Source of the DNA: Clostridiaceae bacterium | GTDB lineage: Bacteria; Bacillota; Clostridia; Acetivibrionales; Acetivibrionaceae | DNA length: 64,000 nt | Reading direction: 5' to 3' | Assembly: GCA_012519925.1 (NCBI GenBank) | Contig: JAAYPF010000019.1 | Span: 1 to 64,000 of the forward strand | In this document: one piece after another, positions 26,340 through 35,084 of the stretch | How the letters are laid out: the number at the start of each line of letters is the position of its first letter | How positions within the stretch are numbered: the first letter of the stretch is position 1 | Position numbers and translations under genes: made by a program | Notes under the pieces: model-generated | What the model saw: only the letters and a program-made list of their open reading frames with translations | Database searches by the model: none | Told to the model about the DNA's origin: nothing

Positions 26340-27380
26340 CTAAAGCATTGAAAAAACAGTTTGGGTTACAGAATCTAGCGAAACTTGCTTCTCAACTGCA
26401 CCAATATCATAAGCTACTTTCGGCATTCCATATACAACACAAGACTGTTCATCTTGTCCTATAGTGCGGGCACCACTTCGTCTCATAGACAGCAACCCCC
26501 TTGCACCATCTCCTCCCATGCCTGTAAGTATTATACCTATCGCATTTCGCCCTGCTACCTTTGCGACAGACTCAAACAGGACATCTACCGAAGGGCAATG
26601 TCCATTTACCTTTTCTCCTTTAAAGCATTCGACAGAGTAAATACTACCAATCTTTTTAATTCTCATATGAAAATCCCCAGGAGCTATAAGTACTCTTCCA
26701 GGTAGTATTCTATCACCGTTTTGAGCTTCTTTAACCTCCATTAGGCATGAATTATTCAATCTATCAGAGTACATTCTTGTAAAAACCGGTGGCATATGCT
26801 GTACAATAACTGTTCCTGGAATATCCCTCGGCATGGTTTTTAATACACTGTATATAGCTTCCGTTCCTCCTGTTGATGCTCCTATAGCAAGTATCTTCGC
26901 TGTTTCATGCCTTTCATTCATCACGATTTTTTTATTTGCTTTTATCTCAGTCTTCCATTTTCCAACTTTTGCGGTAGATGCGATTTTTATCTTGATAATA
27001 AGCTCATTTATAAACGACTGCAAACCCACTTGACTTCTCATGTTCGGTTTTGTAACAAAATCTACTGCTCCTGCATTCAAAGCGTCAAACACATTGTCGC
27101 TTACAGCACTTACAACTACAACAGGGATCGGATATTGAGGCATTAGTCTCTTCAAAAACTCAATTCCATTCATCTTAGGCATCTCAACATCTAGCGTCAT
27201 AACATCCGGTTCATATTCTAATATTTTGTCCCTCGCACTATATGGGTCATATGCAGTAGCAACAACTTCAATTGCAGAATCCTGAGCAATTCCCTTAGCC
27301 AGTGTTTCTCTAACAAGAAGGGAATCGTCAACTATCAATACTCTAATTTTTCTCCTAAAACTTGTTCTTTTATGCTCCAT
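26340..27380 (-). CDS. cheB: Chemotaxis protein-glutamate methylesterase CheB
   Basis: 346 residues. Receiver domain (about 10-125) with VDDS, the phospho-acceptor in MTLDVEMPKMNG and KPN. Methylesterase domain from about 160 with the catalytic serine in AIGASTGG, histidine in VQHMPPVF, aspartate in GMGGDGARG. Removes methyl groups from or deamidates receptors, antagonising CheR. Starts 6 bases after cheR ends. Confidence 0.95.
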   Translation of the reverse strand: MEHKRTSFRRKIRVLIVDDSLLVRETLAKGIAQDSAIEVVATAYDPYSARDKILEYEPDVMTLDVEMPKMNGIEFLKRLMPQYPIPVVVVSAVSDNVFDALNAGAVDFVTKPNMRSQVGLQSFINELIIKIKIASTAKVGKWKTEIKANKKIVMNERHETAKILAIGASTGGTEAIYSVLKTMPRDIPGTVIVQHMPPVFTRMYSDRLNNSCLMEVKEAQNGDRILPGRVLIAPGDFHMRIKKIGSIYSVECFKGEKVNGHCPSVDVLFESVAKVAGRNAIGIILTGMGGDGARGLLSMRRSGARTIGQDEQSCVVYGMPKVAYDIGAVEKQVSLDSVTQTVFSML

Positions 27381-27385
27381 GTCAA

Positions 27386-28204
27386 CTATTCCTTTCTATA
27401 TACTGCTGGCATTACGTATTTGTATTTTGTCTCTTCTCTATTTAAGGATTCTGAATGCCCAATAAAGAGATACCCACCTTGCTCAGTATGCTCATAGAAT
27501 CTATTGACCAGATCTCTTTTTGTATCCGCATCAAAATAGATCATTACGTTTCTGCAAAAAATAACATGAAACTTTTTCTTAAAAGGTAAACTAGTATTCA
27601 TAAGATTAAATACTCTATATATTACTTCTTTTTTTATACTATCTGCAATAACACTATTTTCATTGTCAAACCTAGTAAAATACATATTCCTCCACATCTT
27701 TGGAATACTCTCAATACTTTCATTATTGTAAACACCCAATTTTGCTTTATTAAGCACTTTTGTAGATATATCAGTTGCCAGTATTTTTGTGTCCCAAAGG
27801 ATTTTTTCATTTCCAAAATAATCTGCAATAATCATGGCAAGAGTATAGGGTTCTTCTCCTGATGAACACCCAGCACTCCATACTCTAAGATCTTTAGTGT
27901 CTTTCAATTTATTGTGCCAATATGGAAGTGCATTAGTTTTGAAGTATTGAAAATGCTCCGGTTCCCTCATAAAATACGTATGATTGGTAGTAATCTTACT
28001 AACGAGGGTTTTTACAGCTTCACCGCTTTTGTCTTGCATCACATAATCAATGTACTGCGAAAAACTGCTAAAAGCCTTTTCAATTAATATATTTTGAAGT
28101 CGACCAACAACCAATGCCTTTTTTTTCTCACTCAAGTTTATCCCATAATTTGTCTTTATATAAGCTGAGAGTTTATGAAACTCTTTATCTGTAATAGTTA
28201 GCAT
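27386..28204 (-). CDS. cheR: Chemotaxis protein methyltransferase CheR
   Basis: About 272 residues. N-terminal helical CheR domain (LSEKKKALVVGRLQN) followed by the SAM-binding domain with WSAGCSSGEEPYTLAM, ATDIS, and the FCRNVMIYFD block. Transfers methyl groups from SAM to receptor glutamates. The ATG at 28202-28204 is chosen because homology begins there; a GTG three codons earlier has a better-spaced AAAGGT and is also possible. An extension to 28264 would overlap cheW. Confidence 0.93.
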   Translation of the reverse strand: MLTITDKEFHKLSAYIKTNYGINLSEKKKALVVGRLQNILIEKAFSSFSQYIDYVMQDKSGEAVKTLVSKITTNHTYFMREPEHFQYFKTNALPYWHNKLKDTKDLRVWSAGCSSGEEPYTLAMIIADYFGNEKILWDTKILATDISTKVLNKAKLGVYNNESIESIPKMWRNMYFTRFDNENSVIADSIKKEVIYRVFNLMNTSLPFKKKFHVIFCRNVMIYFDADTKRDLVNRFYEHTEQGGYLFIGHSESLNREETKYKYVMPAVYRKE

Positions 28205-28223
28205 AGCATTCACCAATCTACCT

Positions 28224-28721
28224 TTATTGTGTAATTTTCGCCAAACTATCGCAATCTTCATCACTTAATAGCTTACTACAATCCAACAAAAGTTTTACTT
28301 CATCGCCCACTTTTCCTATTCCTTTAATATACTTGTTACTAAAACCCGTATTTGCATCAGGAGGAGGTACAATATCATTTTCAGTTATTGATGTTACTTC
28401 TGAAACACTATCTACAATAAGCCCTACAGATATATCTTCTATGTCCACGACCACAATGCAGGTCCTGTCATTATATTCTTTAGCTTCCTTTTTAAACCTT
28501 AATCTAACATCCAATACAGGAATTATCTTACCTCTAAGGTTGATTATCCCTTTGATGTAACTTGGAAGTTCAGGAACTTCGGTTATTTTTTGTATGTTTA
28601 TTATTTCAGTTACATATTTTATCTCAATACCATAAAATTCTTTTCCTATTGCAAAGGTCAAGTATCTTCCTTTTTGAGTATCTTCAACAAGTTCTTGTAT
28701 TTCATTAATTACTTCACTCAT
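28224..28721 (-). CDS. cheW: Chemotaxis coupling protein CheW
   Basis: 165 residues with one CheW-like SH3-type domain: YLTFAIGKEFYGIEI, PELPSYIKGIINLRGKIIPVLDVRLRF, and GLIVDSVSEVTSI. Links receptors to CheA. GGAGGG ribosome-binding site. A second CheW or any receptor gene is not present in the window. Confidence 0.94.
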   Translation of the reverse strand: MSEVINEIQELVEDTQKGRYLTFAIGKEFYGIEIKYVTEIINIQKITEVPELPSYIKGIINLRGKIIPVLDVRLRFKKEAKEYNDRTCIVVVDIEDISVGLIVDSVSEVTSITENDIVPPPDANTGFSNKYIKGIGKVGDEVKLLLDCSKLLSDEDCDSLAKITQ

Positions 28722-28779
28722 TTTTTATCCCTCCATTTTTTTATTTACATTATTTCCATTAAGCTATTTCATAAGCAAC

Positions 28780-30921
28780 TTATTGAATTATGTCATCAAT
28801 ATCTAGTATAAGACTTATATCTCCATCACCTAAAAGAGTACATCCAGCTATTGCATTAACCTTCTTAATGTACTTAGGTAATGCTTTCACAACAACCTGT
28901 TGTTCTCCTAAAAGTTCATCGGCAAAAATACACCTTCTTTTTCCTTCGCTTTCAAGCATAATCATAATACCCTCATTAAAATCTGTAACCTCAGTGTCAA
29001 TCCCAAAACGCCTGTGTAACCTTACAACAGGATAACATTCTCCTCTTACCATTATCATTTCATTTCCATTCTCATCTTCGATTACTGCTTCATTCTTTAC
29101 TCTGAAAGACTCTAATATCGCGATAGTTGGAATGGTGTATTTATTGCACCCAACAGCTATAATCATTCCATCTATAATTGCCAAAGTCAGCGGGAATTTT
29201 ATTAAAAATGTCGTTCCCTCACCCGGTATACTATCAATTTGCACCGAACCGCCAACCATTTCAATATTTTTTGTGACTATATCCATCCCCACTCCACGTC
29301 CAGAAAACTCTGTAACATTTTCCTTTGTAGAAAATCCAGGTAAAAAAATAAAGGAATATATCTCACGGTCTGTCAGCTCTGCTTCTGGTTTATGAATAAG
29401 ACCGTTTACTCTCGCTCTTTCTAGAATTTTTTCTCTATTCAAGCCTTTTCCGTCATCTTTTACAATTATCCACACTTCTCCGCCAGCATTTCTTGCTTCT
29501 AAAACCAGTTTTCCCGTTGGATTTTTACCTTTTTCTAGTCGTTCATCCGACCTTTCTATACCGTGGTCTATCGAATTTCTTATTAAATGTATCAAAGGAT
29601 CGGTTATACGTTCTATTATGTTTTTGTCAACTTCTGTTTCTTCGCCGATTATTTCAAGTTCAACCGATTTATCTAGCTTTTTACTCATATCCCTGACTAT
29701 TCTATTCATCTTCTGAAAAGTCATTGACAAGGGTACCATACGTATAGACATTACAATATCCTGAAGTTCACCTGTTATTTTATTAAGCTGCCTTGCTGCC
29801 TTACTAAAGTTATTTAAGGTAAGCCCTTTTAAATCAGGATTTTGAGTAACCATTGCTCCTGAAATAACCAATTCACCCACCAAATCCATAAGCAAATCAA
29901 GCTTTGCTATATTAACACTTATAACGCTCTGTTTTCCTACAGTTTTTAACTGCTCCTTCACATTTTCCAGTGAAGCTTTACCAGATTCAGACTTTTTATC
30001 AAAATCCTTAATTTGCTCTTCATTAATATCATCGAGCACAATATTCTTTTTCTCAGTATTTGACTGTGCTTCCTTTTGTTCAACATCTATCTCTTTATTC
30101 TCAATAAATTCAAACCCTTCTAAATCATCATCGGTTAAGAAAACCTGTAAATCCTTTAAGAGAACAGTATGATAAAGTCTATCCTTAACCTCATCTAATC
30201 CTAAATCAGTTTTAAAAACCACTTTAAATCCTTTATCTCTAATCGTCTGGACACTGTCGCTATTCTCCATAACGTCTTCTGGAACATAACTTATTATCTC
30301 TGCTACACTCTCTAAATCATGAACTACTGAAAAAGCCCTTATATTTTCCATTTCACAGCCATCTTCAAAAAATATAATCGCCTCATATTTGTTTGTCATA
30401 AGCTTTTGAGTATTCTTACTTGAGCTTATATAGTACTTTTGTTCCACATTCTCATGGGACTCTTTAGTCCCTTCCTTTTTTGCTTCATATTTCGCATTAT
30501 CAGATGAAGGGTTTGAATTCTTCAAATGCTGAAGATATTCTAATGCTTTTTCTTTTAACTGTTCTGAATTCCCATCAGGTTCAAGACCACTTTCAATCTT
30601 TGCTGTTTCAGCTTTTATAAAATCTACGCCTTCAAATACTATGTCAATTATTTTCGAAGGTTCAACATTTTCAGGTCTTTCTTCCCTTAAGTAAAAGAAC
30701 AAATCCTCCATTGAATGAGCCAATGTTGATATATTGTCGAATAACATCATTGCTGCAGAACCTTTAATGGTATGCATAATTCTAAAAATTTCATTAATTG
30801 AAGCTTCAAATCCAGCTCCCTTTTCAAAACTTAAGAGTGCCTGCTCCAATTGATCTATTAACTGATAGGTTTCAAATATAAACATCTCAAGCATAGGCTC
30901 ACGGTCCATATTGTCGGTCAA
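28780..30921 (-). CDS. cheA: Chemotaxis histidine kinase CheA
   Basis: 713 residues. Hpt domain with the phosphorylated histidine H50 in IMHTIKGSAAMM; a less conserved P2 region (about 180-280); P3 dimerisation domain (about 320-400); HATPase with LIRNSIDHGIE, DDGKGL and GRGVGMD; C-terminal CheW-like domain (about 570-710). TTG start at 30919-30921 behind AGAGGTGAT. The central linker is rich in charged residues. Phosphorylates CheY, CheB and perhaps the receiver at 22706. Confidence 0.94.
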   Translation of the reverse strand: MTDNMDREPMLEMFIFETYQLIDQLEQALLSFEKGAGFEASINEIFRIMHTIKGSAAMMLFDNISTLAHSMEDLFFYLREERPENVEPSKIIDIVFEGVDFIKAETAKIESGLEPDGNSEQLKEKALEYLQHLKNSNPSSDNAKYEAKKEGTKESHENVEQKYYISSSKNTQKLMTNKYEAIIFFEDGCEMENIRAFSVVHDLESVAEIISYVPEDVMENSDSVQTIRDKGFKVVFKTDLGLDEVKDRLYHTVLLKDLQVFLTDDDLEGFEFIENKEIDVEQKEAQSNTEKKNIVLDDINEEQIKDFDKKSESGKASLENVKEQLKTVGKQSVISVNIAKLDLLMDLVGELVISGAMVTQNPDLKGLTLNNFSKAARQLNKITGELQDIVMSIRMVPLSMTFQKMNRIVRDMSKKLDKSVELEIIGEETEVDKNIIERITDPLIHLIRNSIDHGIERSDERLEKGKNPTGKLVLEARNAGGEVWIIVKDDGKGLNREKILERARVNGLIHKPEAELTDREIYSFIFLPGFSTKENVTEFSGRGVGMDIVTKNIEMVGGSVQIDSIPGEGTTFLIKFPLTLAIIDGMIIAVGCNKYTIPTIAILESFRVKNEAVIEDENGNEMIMVRGECYPVVRLHRRFGIDTEVTDFNEGIMIMLESEGKRRCIFADELLGEQQVVVKALPKYIKKVNAIAGCTLLGDGDISLILDIDDIIQ

Positions 30922-30966
30922 AACATATCACCTCTATTCAATTATTAGTCTTACATGTGAGAATTA

Positions 30967-31320
30967 TTAGAGCTTTGCCAAAGTTTCAATAACATAATCT
31001 TCCTTAAAGGGTTTTACAATAAATCCTTTTGCTCCGGATATTATAGCTTCTTTTACAAAGCATTCCTGACCCATTGAAGATATCATGATTATTTTTGCAT
31101 TAGGATCATATTCTTTTATCATCTGAACAGCTTTGATTCCGTCACAAATAGGCATAGTTATATCCATTGTAACAATATCCGGGTTCATTTCCTTATACTT
31201 GTTTACAGCGACTAAACCATTTTCTGCTTCACCTACAACCTCGAAACCATTTCTTTCAAGCATCATTCTTAAAGAAGTTCTCATAAATGTTGCATCATCA
31301 GCAACAAGAACTTTTTTCAT
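30967..31320 (-). CDS. cheY: Chemotaxis response regulator CheY
   Basis: 117-residue receiver: VADDATFMR, phospho-acceptor aspartate in TMDITMP, ISSMGQE and VKPF, closely like clostridial and Bacillus CheY. The start is the ATG at 31318-31320 with GGAGTG upstream. First gene of the operon cheY-cheA-cheW-cheR-cheB-kinase-receiver. Its promoter was not securely found; a perfect 16-bp palindrome lies upstream at 31404-31419. Confidence 0.93.
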   Translation of the reverse strand: MKKVLVADDATFMRTSLRMMLERNGFEVVGEAENGLVAVNKYKEMNPDIVTMDITMPICDGIKAVQMIKEYDPNAKIIMISSMGQECFVKEAIISGAKGFIVKPFKEDYVIETLAKL

Positions 31321-31403
31321 ATTTTTCACACTCCAATGCAAAATATATTTTCAATTATTCATCGGTATAAAACAGAATTTTCTAAATAGAAATTTTTTGT
31401 TTG

Positions 31404-31419
31404 AAGTTTTTAAAAACTT
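31404..31419. repeat. 16-bp palindrome between cheY and the MBL-fold gene
   Basis: AAGTTTTTAAAAACTT is a perfect palindrome in the divergent intergenic region. It could be an operator, but its low complexity makes chance plausible. Confidence 0.3.
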
Positions 31420-31529
31420 TTATTATACTTATATAAGGTCATTTTCCTATACTATTTACTGATCATTTGTGCTATTTATACAGATATTTCATGAATAGAC
31501 TAAAATAATTACAATAGAGGTATTAATTT

Positions 31530-32243
31530 ATGCTAAATTTTCTTGGAATTGGTAGTGCATTCAACACAGTTTTAGGTAATACTAGTGCTTTTATTAAAAA
31601 TAAATCCAGCCTTTTTCTAATTGACTGTGGCAGCACGGTATTTAACAGAATACAAAAACTTGATTTACTAGCTGATATAAGGAGCTTATATATTACTATA
31701 ACACATACACATCCCGATCATATAGGGAGTCTTGGAGAACTTATACTATATTCCCACTATTATTTAAATCATAAGCCTAAAATATTCTTTCCAAATAGTT
31801 CTCTTTTGGCTTCTATACTTACTAATATGGGTGTTGATAGTGAATTTTATGAACTAATTTCAAAACCTAGCACCCAAATATTTGATGAAAACTTAAACAC
31901 TGTTGATTTAACTTTTATTCAGTCCTCCCATGTTAAAAAAATACCTTCATATAGTATAATCCTTAAGTATGGTGTTCAAATAATTTATTATAGCGGTGAT
32001 TCATATCAGATACCTATATCAATTATAGAAGGTCTTGAAAAGGAATATATAGATATTTTATATCAAGACACTTGTGGTTTAGATTATGAAGACAATCCTC
32101 ACCTATCCCTAAATAAACTTGCAGAATGCATCAAGCCACAACTTAGATCTAAAATATATTGCATGCATGTGGATCAACAATTTGACAAGTCTAAAGCCAT
32201 AAGCTTAGGATTTAACGTTAGTGAGTTGGTTGAAGGTTTATAA
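31530..32243 (+). CDS. MBL-fold metal-dependent hydrolase
   Basis: 237 residues, metallo-beta-lactamase fold close to the RNase Z / phosphodiesterase branch. Metal ligands THTHPDHIG near residues 56-64, SSHVKK, YYSGDS and a late histidine in YCMHVDQQ. The flexible arm of RNase Z is not evident, so tRNA processing is less likely than a cyclic-nucleotide or other phosphodiesterase role; that remains open. Divergent from the chemosensory operon. Confidence 0.85.
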   Translation: MLNFLGIGSAFNTVLGNTSAFIKNKSSLFLIDCGSTVFNRIQKLDLLADIRSLYITITHTHPDHIGSLGELILYSHYYLNHKPKIFFPNSSLLASILTNMGVDSEFYELISKPSTQIFDENLNTVDLTFIQSSHVKKIPSYSIILKYGVQIIYYSGDSYQIPISIIEGLEKEYIDILYQDTCGLDYEDNPHLSLNKLAECIKPQLRSKIYCMHVDQQFDKSKAISLGFNVSELVEGL

Positions 32244-32256
32244 GGTTAAGAAACAT

Positions 32257-32309
32257 AAAAACTGTTATAAAATAAAAATCAATTAAGATAGAAATTTTAT
32301 AACAGTTTT
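32257..32309. terminator. Bidirectional terminator between the MBL gene and spo0A
   Basis: 16-bp stem AAAACTGTTATAAAAT / ATTTTATAACAGTTTT, followed by a run of T on the plus strand and TTTTTAT on the minus strand. It serves both converging genes. Confidence 0.75.
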
Positions 32310-32373
32310 TTTTTGAATTCCAAATATTCATTTGAATTAGTAAACAAGTCTAAAATCATTTTGGAGGAATAAT

Positions 32374-33180
32374 CTAATTTGCTATTTTCATTTCAAGCCT
32401 TAACTTATCTGCTACCATTGCAATAAACTCAGAATTTGTTGGCTTGCCCTTTCCAAGATTGACGGTATATCCAAATAACGAATCTATTGTATCTACCTGT
32501 CCTCGGCTCCAAGCAACCTCTATAGCATGTCTTATGGCCCTTTCAACCCTACTTGGAGTTGTGTTATATTCTCTAGCTATAGAAGGATACAATAACTTTG
32601 TAATTGAGTTAATTACGTCAAGATCTTTTACAACCATCATAATCGCATCCCTTAAGTACTGATATCCCTTTATATGAGCTGGAACACCAATTTCATGCAT
32701 AATACTTGTAACTTCGACTTCAAGATTTCTAGGTTCAGAAGATTGATAAGGCTGTTTAAAATCGTGTCCTTTCTCCGACCTTATTACATTAGATTGAGTA
32801 ACATTTTTAAGCTGACGAATTCTAGAAACTAAAACATCCATGTCAAAAGGCTTCACAACATAATATTCAGCTCCTAAAGCTAAAGCTCTTTGAGTAATTT
32901 TATCCTGCCCTACAGCAGATAGTATTATAAATAATGGTCTTTTACTGATAGGGGTAGAACCAATCTTTTCTAATACACCCAAACCGTCTAAATGCGGCAT
33001 AATAATATCTAAAATAGCTATATCAGGCATTTTTGATGTTATTAGATCAAAAGCTTCTATCCCGTCTCTAGCTACTCCAACAACTTCAATATCATTTTGG
33101 TTGTTAAGATATTCATAGAGTATATCACCAAATTCCCTGTTATCATCTGCAATAACTACTTGTATTTTTTTTGAAGACAA
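32374..33180 (-). CDS. spo0A: Sporulation master regulator Spo0A
   Basis: 268 residues. Receiver domain with acidic pocket ADDN, phospho-acceptor D58 in [12 protein letters not shown] and VKPFD. The DNA-binding domain (about 150-268) carries the recognition region [21 protein letters not shown] and [15 protein letters not shown], characteristic of Spo0A. TTG start behind AAGGGGG. It follows spoIVB on the same strand, the classic order, but has its own promoter with a 0A box. Confidence 0.97.
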   Translation of the reverse strand: MSSKKIQVVIADDNREFGDILYEYLNNQNDIEVVGVARDGIEAFDLITSKMPDIAILDIIMPHLDGLGVLEKIGSTPISKRPLFIILSAVGQDKITQRALALGAEYYVVKPFDMDVLVSRIRQLKNVTQSNVIRSEKGHDFKQPYQSSEPRNLEVEVTSIMHEIGVPAHIKGYQYLRDAIMMVVKDLDVINSITKLLYPSIAREYNTTPSRVERAIRHAIEVAWSRGQVDTIDSLFGYTVNLGKGKPTNSEFIAMVADKLRLEMKIAN

Positions 33181-33229
33181 TTTTATTTCCCCCTTAACTT
33201 TTGTAGAAACTTTTACATTTCATAATTAT

Positions 33230-33258
33230 ATTATATTTACCATTCGACAAAATTACAA
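33230..33258 (-). promoter_or_regulatory. spo0A promoter containing a 0A box
   Basis: Minus strand -35 TTGTAA (33253-33258), 17-bp spacer, -10 TATAAT (33230-33235). The 0A box TGTCGAA (33243-33249) lies within the spacer. This suggests direct autoregulation by phosphorylated Spo0A, probably repression of this promoter, since the box covers the polymerase site. Confidence 0.6.
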
Positions 33259-33397
33259 GAACTATTATGCTATTTTTTAACATTTTTATGTTTCCATATC
33301 CAGAATAGAGCATTAATATATACATTAAAAGACTTGCTATAACTACCTTTTTCTTTCTTTATCTAAAACAAATATATTATTGTTTTACAACATAAAA

Positions 33398-33430
33398 ATT
33401 TCCCGGAAATCCAACAAATTTCCGGGAAAT
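33398..33430 (-). terminator. Terminator after spoIVB
   Basis: 13-bp stem ATTTCCCGGAAAT / ATTTCCGGGAAAT, followed by TTTTTAT on the minus strand. It separates spoIVB from spo0A. Confidence 0.75.
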
Positions 33431-33458
33431 ATATGTTATATATTTAATATAAGCTGAT

Positions 33459-34778
33459 TTAGGAAGCATTATCAAGACTATGTTGCTGACTATCAACAGC
33501 ATTTTTTAGCATATTTTCAATAAATATTCCGTATCCCCTTGTTGGGTCATTAACAAGCACATGGGTTACTGCTCCTATCAACTTGCCGTTTTGAATAATA
33601 GGACTTCCTGACATTCCCTGAACTATTCCACCGGTTTTTTCTAAGAGCTCATTGTCCTTAATTTTTATAACCATTCCCTTTTGCTTGTTTGAAGGTTTTT
33701 GTGAAATCTTTTGTATTTCTATTTCATACTCTTCTATGGCTTTCCCATCAATATTTGCCAGTATTACAGCACTTCCAAGTGCAACTTCATTCCTTAATCC
33801 TACAGGATATAATTTATTTGGAAACTTACTTAGCATATCCTTATTTAGTATCCCATATATGCCATAAGGACTGTTTTTTCTAATAATTCCTAATTCTCTA
33901 CGTTCTTCAATGAGCACACCTTTTAATTCACCAGGATTCCCAGATCGCCCTTTAATAATTGTCAAAATACTTGATTCAACAATTTCTCCATTTTCCACCG
34001 GCATAAGTGCACCTGTATCAATATCAGTAATTCCGTGACCTAAAGCCCCAAAGGCATTGTTCTTAGGATCGTAAAAGGTTAATGTTCCAATTCCTGCAGT
34101 ACTGTCCCTCACCCACATTCCTAAATGATACTTATTATCTTCAACAGACTTTATGGGTTTTATTGTTACAACACAAGTTTTATTGTCTCTCTTATATTTT
34201 ACTTTAATGTCTTCCCCATTACTTTGATCTATTTCTTCTATCAAAGCCTCTGTACTATTAATATTCTTTCCATTAACTGCAATAATCAAATCCCCAGCCT
34301 TGATTCCTGCTTTTTTTGCAGGTAATTCTTTTTTCCCTTCAAGAGTTTCGATGTCCGACATTCCAACTACAAGAATCCCTTCAATTTTAAGCTTAACTCC
34401 TATTGTATTTCCACAGGCAACAACTTCGTGATACGGTACCACATCCACCTGTACTGTTTTTATAGGTATAAAACCTAGAATACTCATGCTTATATTTACT
34501 GTACCTAACCTTTGAGGTTTTATTAAAATAGGATTTATCAATTTAACCAAGCTATTTTTCTTAGATTTATTATTTTCAAGCCTAATGATATCGTTCTTGT
34601 CTGCTTGTATATCAACAAAAAAAGGACTTTCCAGATTATATACATATTCCTGACTTTCAAATATTATTAATTGATTTGGTAAATCAAGTATTACTCTTAT
34701 ATATGTTATTGCCATTATTACAAAACAAATTAAAAGGAAAATACCTAGTTTTCCCCTCGTTGATTTTACATGTTTCAC
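33459..34778 (-). CDS. spoIVB: SpoIVB peptidase (sporulation signalling protease)
   Basis: 439 residues. N-terminal membrane anchor (KLGIFLLICFVIMAITYI). PDZ domain (about 145-215). S55 serine protease domain with the histidine in ALGHGITD and the serine in VQGMSGSPIIQ, plus IGAVTHVLVNDP. Made in the forespore, it cleaves SpoIVFA so that pro-sigma-K is processed in the mother cell. GTG start with GGGGAGTG upstream. A sigma-G promoter is expected but none could be assigned. Confidence 0.95.
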   Translation of the reverse strand: MKHVKSTRGKLGIFLLICFVIMAITYIRVILDLPNQLIIFESQEYVYNLESPFFVDIQADKNDIIRLENNKSKKNSLVKLINPILIKPQRLGTVNISMSILGFIPIKTVQVDVVPYHEVVACGNTIGVKLKIEGILVVGMSDIETLEGKKELPAKKAGIKAGDLIIAVNGKNINSTEALIEEIDQSNGEDIKVKYKRDNKTCVVTIKPIKSVEDNKYHLGMWVRDSTAGIGTLTFYDPKNNAFGALGHGITDIDTGALMPVENGEIVESSILTIIKGRSGNPGELKGVLIEERRELGIIRKNSPYGIYGILNKDMLSKFPNKLYPVGLRNEVALGSAVILANIDGKAIEEYEIEIQKISQKPSNKQKGMVIKIKDNELLEKTGGIVQGMSGSPIIQNGKLIGAVTHVLVNDPTRGYGIFIENMLKNAVDSQQHSLDNAS

Positions 34779-35004
34779 GGCGATTCACTCCCCTGATGTC
34801 TTTTTATGTTGACTAGCCCATAATCTTTAGACCGTTTCAAAAGTAATTTATGAAATAATCAGGATATAAATTTCTACTTAAAACGCTAATCATAAATTAA
34901 CCTAATATAAACTTATTTATTCAGCCAAAAACTGCATCAATAATGCGAACACTTTGAAGTTACATAACAGGTTATTTACAGGATTCTTCCATAATTCAAA
35001 ATCA

Positions 35005-35043
35005 AACAAAAAAACCGATGTTTCCTAATGGAATTCATCGGTT
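35005..35043 (-). terminator. Terminator after recN
   Basis: Stem AACCGATG / CATCGGTT followed by seven T on the minus strand, about 40 bases after the recN stop. The remaining gap to spoIVB (34779-35004) shows no gene. Confidence 0.8.
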
Positions 35044-35084
35044 CTTGACTTATAACTTTAAAACCCTTTATCTCGCTATTTTTT

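Noticed and set aside
31340-31400. Sigma-D promoter in front of cheY
   Set aside because: ACCGATGA resembles the -10 but no TAAA-like -35 is found at the right distance.
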